Assembly: GCA_963575745.1 (NCBI GenBank)
Contig: CAUYUJ010002094.1
Span: forward strand, 32,501 to 65,000
Length of the DNA stretch: 32,500 nt
Source: Prorocentrum cordatum
Taxonomy: Eukaryota; Sar; Dinophyceae; Prorocentrales; Prorocentraceae
Direction of reading: 5' to 3'
Part shown: positions 19,646-27,589 of the stretch, piece after piece
Position numbering within the stretch: the first letter of the stretch is position 1
How the letters are laid out: every line of letters begins with the position of its first letter
Notes under the pieces: generated by a model
Seen by the model: the letters and a program-made list of their open reading frames with translations, nothing else
Told to the model about the DNA's origin: nothing
Database searches by the model: none
Position numbers and translations under genes: made by a program

Positions 19646-20642
19646 CTATGATGACGCGTCGATGTTTCTGTGGTGATTGAGTCGGCTCGTTTCCGAGCAA
19701 GACCGGTTCCTCGGGTTGCCAATACAACCGAGTACTGATGTTGGCAACCCCTGTAGGTAATGGTGCATGCCAATCATATCCTGTTGGTTGATCGGTAACT
19801 GAGATATCCTGAATAACCGCATTGGTATCCAGGTTGATTGTTACACGTCGGATGACTTCAAACCATTTTGGTCATCCTTTATTAGTCGTCACGTAGTGAC
19901 GGATGTTATGGTCTGTACGTGTATACGTATTTAAGTATACGGGCACGTTTCCGTGCGTGGTGGTGCTCCCCAGGATGTTGTCGTTCAAGTGACGGATGAG
20001 TGTAGTACGTGTCTGAGCTCGCCATTCAGCATGCTGTACTCAATGGCCGTACCAATCCAACACATGTTGTGGTATTGCCAGCTTACAGGTACATGCCCAC
20101 AGCTTCGAGCTAATCGGTATTGATGATGCTACCTGCATATAAGTACCGCTTGGTGTACTGTCTTGCATATTGAACCGAATACCGAAATGACACAAACGCA
20201 TCCGTATTACTGACAACTTTAGATCTTCCAGAGTATCACGTACTGGAGATAACTTCCAAACATATCCTGGGGGACCAAATATTATGATCTTCATGCGGAG
20301 TTTCTTGGCTTTTATCAATAGGTTCTGGATACGTGACCAATGTGGGGCCACTCTCTTTCCTGGAGTTCTTACGTACCAGTCACCCGGAGTACTGATCCAT
20401 ATGAGAGTGTAATCTCCACTGATCACCGCACCTAGGTAGTTTGTGCCCACGCTTGTCATAAGTTCGTTGTGGGAAATACGATCACAAATATAACCTCGTG
20501 TGCGGAGGTCGGCACATGCCTCCCTCGTATCTTCAATGACAAAAGCCCTCTTACTAAGGCAGGTTACCCCGCTGCCCTTGTTACCCCCCGGCTTTTCAGC
20601 CAACAGGCAAGACGACGAGGGGGCGACGTCGCCCTGCCATCT
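19608..20642 (-). CDS. Uncharacterised polyprotein segment with in-frame TGA codons
   Basis: The frame of the preceding segment continues through TGA at 20643-20645, 20040-20042 and 19872-19874 and ends at TGA 19608-19610. Between the stops the translation looks genuinely coding: TREACADLRTRGYICDR, GDYTLIWISTPGDWYVRTPG, RMKIIIFGPPGYVWKL, RMRLCHFGIRFN, then GHxVQHAEWRAQTRTTLIRHL and PKWFEVIRRVTINLD. The layout (a strand ending in WISTPG, a helix, III/F-GPP-x-x-W, then C-x-F-G and a P-S-G-T strand) recalls the second half of C5-methyltransferase-like folds, so it could be a decayed duplicate of the next domain; that is inference. Two intact hairpins fall in it (19685 and 19943). Function unknown. 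Confidence 0.55.
19713..19750. repeat. 10-bp inverted repeat with 18-nt loop
   Basis: GGGTTGCCAA at 19713-19722 and TTGGCAACCC at 19741-19750. It lies in the uncharacterised segment, 15 bases from a 14-nt hairpin (19685-19698). Confidence 0.7.
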
Positions 20643-23318
20643 TCAAGATGAAGAAGATGTGCCTACAATATCTGCCAGCATCTGGGCTTCCCTCAGATGC
20701 TGGAGCTCAGCACTGCAGCGCGCCGTGGCCTCAGAGGCGGATTGCTCCGCAAATGCTGTCAGCATCGATGGATTATCCATCAGCTGTTTCAGCACGCCTT
20801 TGGACCTAGCGTCGCTGACCGTATGCAATTCACGATTAGTGTATCCCATCACTATTTTACGGCGGGACTGTACAGCGTCCATGGGTACACTACCACCATG
20901 CAGGGCCAGTGTCCTGGCAACAAAACAATCGAACGTCTCGAGATCGTCGATGTTGTCGCCTCGCATGGTGGCCTTGGCGAGCGTCTCCATCAACCCCTGG
21001 GGCAGGTTTCCCTGCAATTGATTGCGCTCCTGCGCTGGGGTCGGCTCGCCTGTCAGCACTGTCTGGAAGGACGTGCTGCTTGAGCTCGAGGCGGGTTGCC
21101 CCGCAGCTCCAAAACAATCACACCTGATCGACAGATGCCCTGACGGCAACTTTGTCGTCGGCATGATTTTGGAGCCTTCTGGGAGCTCCATTTTGACCTG
21201 CCCCTTACCAGGGAATATCAGCTTTTCCTGGCCTCGTTCAAGCACGATGATCGTGCGTTTGTCCTGCATACTATCGAGACCTAGGATGGCTGGCAGGTCC
21301 TTGCCACAGCCTGACACAATGTTCGTCTTGTATGAATCGAGTTGGGCCGACCCCTGGTACTCGCAGGCAATACTGAATGTGCCTACGGTATCCGCTGGGG
21401 CCGACCCTTCTCCCACTCCGTTGATATTCAAACGAGAGCGGGGCTCGAACGTACAAGTACGGCCATGTGCCTCGGCAGCCTGGACGAACTTACGGCTCGT
21501 GTTCTCGCCCATGATGTTGATCTTCGAACCGACGTCGATGAGTATGGAATTTCCACCATCATCCAAGAACGTCTTACTCGGCTGCTTGATGTGCACAGTT
21601 TCTGAAGTGTCGGCTGTGTCGGTAGGCGGGTTTCCCCGCGGCACAGTCGTACTCCCTGGCGGGTTACCCCGCATGACACTGGCATGCGACTCGCTCTCGG
21701 CCATGCGTGCCAGGTCAATGTACTGGAAGTACGACACGTGCTGGGCGTGATCGCCACGCTCCTCCCGCCAGTTGGCATACTCATCACGTATGCTCATATA
21801 CTGCTCGCGGGTCGTGCGCCTTATCAACGTTAGGTACGAGTGAAGGGCGATGTCTTGCAGCCCCTCGTTCGTGATGTGATCCCGGTACCGCAGCCACTCC
21901 TCGAACTCCTCATTCGTCGCTGAGATATTGACGGCCCTGGCTGCTGTTGCTGCTGACGCCACTGAGGATTCTGATAAGTCTAGCGACGGACTATCAGTTT
22001 CAGGATTGTTGGCATCCAGCATAAATGTTGTGTGCGTATTATCCATCTGATTCTGGAAATGTCGTACACGCAATTCACGCAGCTGATCAGGGTCCAGTGA
22101 CATCTCAGCCTCACCTCTACTCTGGGGAGACATCTGAGGAGTATCATGCAGGTTCCCCTGCTGAGGCGCCGTCATCGGGATAAGCTGATCAAAATATCCC
22201 GTTTCCATAGGCGGCCTTACCTCTTCAGGCAGGTATCCCTGCTGTTGTGACGGAACTGTCTGCATAGCTAGCATCCTGGACGTCATCTCCTCCACCATGC
22301 TCCTCAGCTCCCGCAGCTCTCTCGCTGACTGCTCAGGAGTCTGACTAAAGGAGCCGGTCCATGGGAAGGATGATGCTATAATGCCAGGTGCTCGACAGAT
22401 AGCACACGGTGGCTGCTGGGGATCTCCCTCACGCTGATTTGCAACGTGGCCCACCACATTAGAATTCCAGCATCCCTCGTGGAATAGGTGATTGCACCTC
22501 AGGCGGTAAACGCTATCCCTGGGCTGAAATTCTTCGAGGCATACCGCACAGGTATCTTCCATCCCAGTAAAGACCTCTACGTCTGCTGCCCTGGGAAATA
22601 CCCGCCGCTGCCTCTCCAGCACCGTCTCGGAGGGCATGAAGGCTGATAGGGGTGTCCCCGTTGGATTCAGCACTTCCTGCACTTCGACATTTGGCATGGA
22701 AGTGGTAGGAGTCACGGCGGGCGAGTTTCCTCGCAAAGGTGAGCCCCTGTTCCTCACCACATCAAGTGCAGCTGCACGTGACTGATCCCGTACGCTTTGC
22801 ACCGCCTGCCTTCTCCTGAAGCATGCCTGCTGAGTGCGGTGCGTCTGCCTGATGTAGTCAGGCACGCCCCTACTGCCAGACGATATTGAATGGGCAGTGG
22901 GCTGGACAACCACCTCCGGTGATGTTGGCGAAGGCATAAAGGCCATGTGCGGGTCCATAGAATGGTCACTGCAGCGCACATTAGTGAGGTTATGCATCTG
23001 AACCGCCAATTCACGAACAAATTTGTTCGGAACCCTTGACCCATCAGGGTATAATGGCGGGTTCATCTGCGCTGGTGGTGGCCTCTGGCCCTGAGACATG
23101 CTCGGATGGGCATTGAACGCCGGGATAAAGGCTCGTTGCCGAGCAGGATCCCGTGGGTTGGGACCCTCAGGCTCCCAGGACCAGGCTGGCCTCCACCTCT
23201 GCCCACTTGGGTGAGGCAGATTATGGCTCTGCACCTGCTGCACCGCGGCCGCCACTCTTGAGCGATAGTCGTCAGGTACACCCGCCCTGTGGTGGCTTGG
23301 TGTGCCAGGCAGGTTCCC
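20643..23318 (-). CDS. Polyprotein segment: RING-H2 finger and retropepsin-like protease
   Basis: About 890 residues, open from the damaged hairpin at 23309-23321. A GTG at 23255 gives an 870-residue numbering, but the frame is continuous upstream, so it is not a true start. A RING-H2 finger occupies residues 233-287: C-x2-C-x14-C-x-H-x2-H-x2-C-x21-C-x2-C (CAVCLEEF ... CNHLFHEGC ... CAIC), the type found in E3 ubiquitin ligases. A protease-like domain follows at residues 560-700: ILIDVGSKINIMG holds the candidate catalytic Asp 574 (D-V-G where D-T/S-G is usual), with ILGLDSM as the later I-L-G-x-D box. Aspartic proteases of this kind dimerise and cut the polyprotein. The frame meets TGA at 20643-20645, but coding sequence continues in the same frame beyond it. 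Confidence 0.75.
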   Translation of the reverse strand, partial: GNLPGTPSHHRAGVPDDYRSRVAAAVQQVQSHNLPHPSGQRWRPAWSWEPEGPNPRDPARQRAFIPAFNAHPSMSQGQRPPPAQMNPPLYPDGSRVPNKFVRELAVQMHNLTNVRCSDHSMDPHMAFMPSPTSPEVVVQPTAHSISSGSRGVPDYIRQTHRTQQACFRRRQAVQSVRDQSRAAALDVVRNRGSPLRGNSPAVTPTTSMPNVEVQEVLNPTGTPLSAFMPSETVLERQRRVFPRAADVEVFTGMEDTCAVCLEEFQPRDSVYRLRCNHLFHEGCWNSNVVGHVANQREGDPQQPPCAICRAPGIIASSFPWTGSFSQTPEQSARELRELRSMVEEMTSRMLAMQTVPSQQQGYLPEEVRPPMETGYFDQLIPMTAPQQGNLHDTPQMSPQSRGEAEMSLDPDQLRELRVRHFQNQMDNTHTTFMLDANNPETDSPSLDLSESSVASAATAARAVNISATNEEFEEWLRYRDHITNEGLQDIALHSYLTLIRRTTREQYMSIRDEYANWREERGDHAQHVSYFQYIDLARMAESESHASVMRGNPPGSTTVPRGNPPTDTADTSETVHIKQPSKTFLDDGGNSILIDVGSKINIMGENTSRKFVQAAEAHGRTCTFEPRSRLNINGVGEGSAPADTVGTFSIACEYQGSAQLDSYKTNIVSGCGKDLPAILGLDSMQDKRTIIVLERGQEKLIFPGKGQVKMELPEGSKIMPTTKLPSGHLSIRCDCFGAAGQPASSSSSTSFQTVLTGEPTPAQERNQLQGNLPQGLMETLAKATMRGDNIDDLETFDCFVARTLALHGGSVPMDAVQSRRKIVMGYTNRELHTVSDARSKGVLKQLMDNPSMLTAFAEQSASEATARCSAELQHLREAQMLADIVGTSSSS

Positions 23319-26300
23319 TGCTGACTCGTTGGCGTGCCGGGCGGCATCATGTTGAGGAGGGCTGTGCTGTGTTCAGCCCTAGCAGCAGCTATCCTCTCCA
23401 TGAGAGTGCCGTTTGTGGCAGGGCGGACAGGTGTCCCGAATGGGGATTGCGCCGGTGGCGTGCCCAATGGAGTCATGCCCCTTGGAGTGTGCATGCTCTG
23501 AGTAGGGCTTCCATGCATTGGTTCAAACCGAGCAGGTCCGCTTGCAGGCAGGTTTCCCTGCATGGCCTGACGATTTCTCGTAGCCATAGCGGACATTGCT
23601 CCCTGGCCTGCGGCCCAGGGATCCTGCTGGTATAACCTGTCCGCCAGCTGTTCTACCTGGTCAGGGTTCAGCGCGGCTGCGATCTGATCCAGGTCCGAGG
23701 TGCTGATGGCCTGCCGAGACACGGCACTAGGCCCTTGGCTTGGGGCACGGCTTGGAGCCGCGCTCCCGGCCTCACTCTCGGTAATCATGAAGATCCCATA
23801 GATCTCAGGCTGGTTTCCCAGCTGGGTAGGGCTGTAGTGGTCCCCAACTTCTCTGTGGAGGTAGCCCATAGGGGGGTCAACGCCCCCTTGGTCTCGGGAC
23901 CACTGGTACTTAACGCTGGAAGTACCAACGTCAGCCCACCTGTCAGGAGCAGACATCGTTGCGACAGAGACTCGCGCATGGCGGCTCCCCAGATACTCTG
24001 GATTACGCCATTGCCTTCCTGTGGTCAGGTCCTCTACATGAGAGATGTAATACGGTTCAATGATACCGTTATCTCCCTCGGACAAGAGGACTCCGTTATC
24101 GGACCAACAGAACTTCATACCATCTTGCATGGCCTTACGCCAATCTACGAAGATGATGATGTCTGAGTCTGGGTCCCACCCACTGTTCACGGCACGGCGG
24201 CGAACTGTCGGCACGAAGTGAATGTGCGACCGGCCTGTCCCCTTTTTCTTCGTGTTATGCTCAGGTCTACAGGACAGGCCGTGCCACATAATCCCTTCGA
24301 AGGCGTGCCATCGAGTGCCATGCATAGCAACATCGGGGTATGGGGCCGGTCTCCCGGCAGGTTGGTCGCACAGCACAATGTAGCTGTACAGCGACCATGG
24401 AGCTTTCAATTCCCATGAATGCCCCTGAGAGGCGCGGACGAAGATAGCGGGCTCTCCGGAGTCCCGCATCAACACCTTGAACTGTAGGCGCTGTTTTTCT
24501 TCTCCGTCTGGTTCGCGGACATGAACAACTGCCATCATGATGGCTGCTAGTTGGTCAACCGAGCGCCTACATAGATGCTCGTTGATGATCTTGGCCTCGT
24601 CATATCTTGGATTATACCCAGCGTGTCTTGATTGACCTGTGTTCCACGGATAACGGTCCACGAGTTCCACTAGGTTAACCCAACCATCATGATCATCGAA
24701 AGATTCCAAGCGCCACACAGGATTGTGTTGCTTGTCTGGCGCATGTCTGCATATCCTGATGAGAGCTTTGCTGAGCTGTTTGAGAATATCATTGGATGTG
24801 GGAAGGATTCCAGCTTTCCTGCATTCCTTCATGAATGTCTCATCCACCGAGCGTATCGGTGGGAGCTTCCGAAGCGCAAGTCTATCCCTGATCACATTTG
24901 GAGTCCCACTAGTGAAGGACGTGTCACCTGGGTGGTGCAGCTGAACCACTGGCGGGTTTCCCCGCATCGGAACCTCTGTTGCTGAAGAGGCTGCGGCTCC
25001 AGAAGAGGAGGAAGCTGCGGCGGCAGCGCCTGGCGGGTTTCCCCGCGGAGATGCGCGACCGGCGCTGCCCCTGATCTTCGGCACCCAGGTACCCCTCGAC
25101 ATAGCACCTTCATCGGACCTCCTGGAACGAGCCGCCACAGGCGAATCTGGCGCAGGTGCATACCCACTGCGCTCGAAAGCTGCCGCCTTTTTCGCAATGG
25201 AGCTACTGCGACTAGGCGGGCGTCTTCGTTCCTCCATAGGGTCCTGAGGTTGCTGTTTGGGCACAGACGCTTGTGTAGGAGTTGTGCCAATCGGCGGCCT
25301 CGGAGTTTCAGTTCGAGGCACCTCCATCTGCACGTCTGGCCCAGGGTCCTGAGGGCTCGTCTTCGGTTTCGGCACCGAGGACGGCTTAGGTGTCGGGGGT
25401 TCACTTTTGGCCTTCGAAGTTAGTGGGAGTGGGGGCCTCGTAGCCCTCTTCATGTAGATCTTACTAGAATCCTCCAACATCTTGCGAGTTGCCTCGCGAG
25501 TGCGGTCTTCTGCTGTCCGCATACGCTCCTCATCCTCCGCCACACGTTGAGCCTTTATCTCATCCTTGATTGTCGGTTCTGGTTGTTGGGACTGGCTAGA
25601 GACGCCAGGCGAGTTTCCTCGCATACTAGGAAGACTGAAGAGCGCGTCTTTCTCTTCCTGGGTCATGGCTACCAGTCCCCTTGGAACCGGGGTAGGCTTT
25701 TCTTCTTCTTTCGGATCCAAGTGGCTCAAGATCCCGAGACGACGATTCACTTCTGCAATTTCTTCCTGTGTCATCGGGATAAGTTGCGGATGGCCCTCTT
25801 TATGAGGGGTTTTGCCCCTGTTGGGGCTCAGGCCTTCGTTGTTGCCAACGGGGCATCCTGGCCTGTGGTTCTGGAACGGCTGGGAACAAGGTCCGCATGC
25901 TGCGTGAGGCCTATACTGCTTGCGCGCCGCGATAATATCTCGCAACTGAGTCCGCGCTTCTTGAATATCAGGGCGGCGGATATTTGTTGCAAGCTGATAG
26001 CCTCCGCGGATGGCCTTGCCATCACTGTCCCTATAGGCAGGGTCGCCCTTGCCGAAGGCCGAGTGTTCCCCTTTTCGGCGTCTTGGGTCGTTGTACGGAA
26101 GTAGCTGGCCACCTCTCCTGAGAGCGTGTTCTTTTGGGCCAGCCTGCCTCCACTCACGAGGAAGTCGAGCCTGTGGATGTGGCTCTTCTCTGACGCGCGC
26201 ATGGGAACGAGATCTTCTGGTGTTCTCATCAGAGGAAGCTGCCGAAGCAGCAGGAGCGGCACCCGGTGAGGGTGCCTGAGGAGGCTCCTGTGCGATCCCA

Positions 26301-27589
26301 AATGGATCGTCCGATGGAGGCAGGTCTCCCTGCTGGGTGGAGCTCGGCGCAAATGGCGCTTGCGCCGATGGTGATGATGATTCAGACTCATCAGGATCGA
26401 AGTCAACCTCTTCCTCACCATTCACGTCCATCATGAGGATGATGACGTCATCCTCATCTAACCCGCAACCATCGCCTTCTACTTCTTCTGATGTCGAACT
26501 ACCGATAATGATGGCCATTGGCGTATCTGGTACAGGCAGGTTTCCCTGCATAGCCGGCGTCTGTGCGTCGCTCGGCTGTCCCGGAGTAGGAGGCACTGTT
26601 GTCGGCTCAGGCTCGTTGCCGAGCACAGGCTGCCCAGCAATGTTACGCATGGCCGCATGGTTTGGCCTCATCCCCACCGCCTGGAGACCCCATCCTGGCG
26701 GAGGAAGATCATGACCGCGCATAGCAATAGCCATTTCTAGAGCATTACGCCATCTACCACGGGAGTATATCAAGTGTCTCTGCACGTCCTGAGGATGCAC
26801 GCTGTCAATGAGAGTCAGAGCTGCCACCAACAGCTCTGAGCTACCGCAAGCATCAGTATCCTGTTCTGTCATAATGTCAGCTTCGAAATGTTCTTGACTC
26901 TCAGGATAACCAGTTATAAGTATCTCATGCATCCTCATGAGGGTCTGCAAAAGGGTGCGTGGCCCATATTCGCCTGGAGCAAGCGAACCAGGAGGTATGA
27001 ACGGAGTATCTGGTTCGCCTGCAATGAAGGCCTGAACAAATGCCTGAGACTCCATTTCAATTAAGTCTTCAGTGGTCTGGGGATATTCTCCCATCAGAGA
27101 CGGCCTGTTTCCAGGCGGGATTTCGGGCGGAGGTTCGAGGTTCCGTTGAACCTCGGAAGGCGAAGCCTCTATAATGGTGTCCTCGTCGTCGCTCTCGTAG
27201 GCCATGATGTTGCCTGGGTTCCCGAACATCCAGTCGTAGAAAGAAAGAGGCTGGTTTCCCAGCGTACCGTGTTCCACGGGAGTAAGCTCGTTACTGCCCA
27301 TAACGAACCGGCGGACGTACTCGAGGTAGTACGCGTACAATCCATGACCATACGCTTCGAGCTCGTCGACGTTGTCCATGCCAACAACCCAAGTGAAAAA
27401 TATCTGTTCCATAGCCTCAAAGTCCTGGAGGCTCAGATATTCAATGGATGGTTCACTTGAGCCAAAATGGACTTCGGTCGACCTGCCCTTTCCATTTCCC
27501 TTCACTGGACAATCTCGCACAAGATGATCGGAACTACCACATTCATGGCATTTGAGAACCTGGCCGTCTCTACCTCGCGGGTTCCCCCC
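23063..27589 (-). CDS. Polyprotein segment: CCHC knuckle, acidic/proline-rich linker, Tpt1-like domain
   Basis: A frame of about 1,500 residues, open from the G7 run. It starts with a zinc knuckle CHECGSSDHLVRDC (C-x2-C-x4-H-x4-C). Then come a poorly conserved acidic and proline-rich stretch, a second cysteine cluster (CGPCSQPFQNHRPGC) near 25870, a charged helical part with many E/R (TREATRKMLE region), and from about 24800 to 24010 a domain matching RNA 2'-phosphotransferase (separate entry). The C-terminal 300 residues are G/P/Q-rich. The last part (23063-23310) is out of frame: a 1-nt deletion in a hairpin loop at 23314-23316 moves the meaningful frame into the next segment. Many short GNxP peptides in it are the translation of the embedded hairpins. 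Confidence 0.75.
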   Translation of the reverse strand, partial: GGNPRGRDGQVLKCHECGSSDHLVRDCPVKGNGKGRSTEVHFGSSEPSIEYLSLQDFEAMEQIFFTWVVGMDNVDELEAYGHGLYAYYLEYVRRFVMGSNELTPVEHGTLGNQPLSFYDWMFGNPGNIMAYESDDEDTIIEASPSEVQRNLEPPPEIPPGNRPSLMGEYPQTTEDLIEMESQAFVQAFIAGEPDTPFIPPGSLAPGEYGPRTLLQTLMRMHEILITGYPESQEHFEADIMTEQDTDACGSSELLVAALTLIDSVHPQDVQRHLIYSRGRWRNALEMAIAMRGHDLPPPGWGLQAVGMRPNHAAMRNIAGQPVLGNEPEPTTVPPTPGQPSDAQTPAMQGNLPVPDTPMAIIIGSSTSEEVEGDGCGLDEDDVIILMMDVNGEEEVDFDPDESESSSPSAQAPFAPSSTQQGDLPPSDDPFGIAQEPPQAPSPGAAPAASAASSDENTRRSRSHARVREEPHPQARLPREWRQAGPKEHALRRGGQLLPYNDPRRRKGEHSAFGKGDPAYRDSDGKAIRGGYQLATNIRRPDIQEARTQLRDIIAARKQYRPHAACGPCSQPFQNHRPGCPVGNNEGLSPNRGKTPHKEGHPQLIPMTQEEIAEVNRRLGILSHLDPKEEEKPTPVPRGLVAMTQEEKDALFSLPSMRGNSPGVSSQSQQPEPTIKDEIKAQRVAEDEERMRTAEDRTREATRKMLEDSSKIYMKRATRPPLPLTSKAKSEPPTPKPSSVPKPKTSPQDPGPDVQMEVPRTETPRPPIGTTPTQASVPKQQPQDPMEERRRPPSRSSSIAKKAAAFERSGYAPAPDSPVAARSRRSDEGAMSRGTWVPKIRGSAGRASPRGNPPGAAAAASSSSGAAASSATEVPMRGNPPVVQLHHPGDTSFTSGTPNVIRDRLALRKLPPIRSVDETFMKECRKAGILPTSNDILKQLSKALIRICRHAPDKQHNPVWRLESFDDHDGWVNLVELVDRYPWNTGQSRHAGYNPRYDEAKIINEHLCRRSVDQLAAIMMAVVHVREPDGEEKQRLQFKVLMRDSGEPAIFVRASQGHSWELKAPWSLYSYIVLCDQPAGRPAPYPDVAMHGTRWHAFEGIMWHGLSCRPEHNTKKKGTGRSHIHFVPTVRRRAVNSGWDPDSDIIIFVDWRKAMQDGMKFCWSDNGVLLSEGDNGIIEPYYISHVEDLTTGRQWRNPEYLGSRHARVSVATMSAPDRWADVGTSSVKYQWSRDQGGVDPPMGYLHREVGDHYSPTQLGNQPEIYGIFMITESEAGSAAPSRAPSQGPSAVSRQAISTSDLDQIAAALNPDQVEQLADRLYQQDPWAAGQGAMSAMATRNRQAMQGNLPASGPARFEPMHGSPTQSMHTPRGMTPLGTPPAQSPFGTPVRPATNGTLMERIAAARAEHSTALLNMMPPGTPTSQQGTCLAHQATTGRVYLTTIAQEWRPRCSRCRAIICLTQVGRGGGQPGPGSLRVPTHGILLGNEPLSRRSMPIRACLRARGHHQRR
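23309..23321 (-). repeat. Damaged hairpin with 3-nt loop at a frame break
   Basis: GCAGG-TTC-CCTGC on the plus strand: stem intact, loop one base short of the family's four. Upstream coding matches one frame and downstream coding the other, so the missing base coincides with the frame break between the Tpt1-like and RING segments. Confidence 0.75.
24010..24800 (-). other. Tpt1/KptA-like RNA 2'-phosphotransferase domain within the polyprotein
   Basis: Ordered motifs match the Tpt1/KptA family, whose known members remove a 2'-phosphate from RNA using NAD+. LSKALIRICRHAP corresponds to LSKxLSxxLRHxP and contains the R-H pair (24743-24748). HDGWVNLVELVDR corresponds to DGWVxVxDLL. Then IFVRASQGHSWEL corresponds to IRAxQGHS with its Arg; MHGTRWHAFEGIMWHGL to xHGTxxxxxxxIxxxGL; RSHIHFVP to RxHVHxS; and DIIIFVDWRKAMQDGMKF, NGVLLSEG to the closing VxIxID..A..DGxxFY..NGVxLxxG. 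The family's conserved Arg/His residues appear present. One hairpin (24346-24359) lies inside the domain as PAGRPAP. Whether it is active, and on what RNA, is unknown. Confidence 0.8.
26344..26368. repeat. 9-bp inverted repeat with 7-nt loop
   Basis: TCGGCGCAA-ATGGCGC-TTGCGCCGA, within the acidic linker coding sequence. It is not of the GCNNG/GNRA type. Confidence 0.65.
27456..27478 (-). other. Relict dinoflagellate spliced-leader sequence
   Basis: The minus strand reads ACCGAAGTCCATTTTGGCTCAAG. The dinoflagellate spliced leader is DCCGTAGCCATTTTGGCTCAAG; the last 15 bases are identical and the rest differs by one substitution and one extra base. It is in sense orientation within the open frame (translated STEVHFGSS), just after the CCHC knuckle. 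Relict leaders are known in dinoflagellate genes re-inserted from trans-spliced mRNA. Here it may mark a captured cDNA joined to gag. Confidence 0.7.

Noticed and set aside
19865-19877. CCATTTTGG as a second spliced-leader relic
   Set aside because: Only nine bases match, on the plus strand, which is expected by chance at this window size.
21022-21750. Plus-strand open frames antisense to the polyprotein
   Set aside because: They are shadows of the minus-strand coding sequence, with no family resemblance of their own.
24450-24470. GCGGG...CCCGC inverted repeat in the Tpt1-like domain
   Set aside because: The loop is 11 bases and not GNRA, so I did not count it in the hairpin family.
25814-25827. 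GCCCC-TGTT-GGGGC hairpin
   Set aside because: Stem and loop size fit, but the stem is not GCNNG and the sense loop is AACA, not GNRA; left out of the family.
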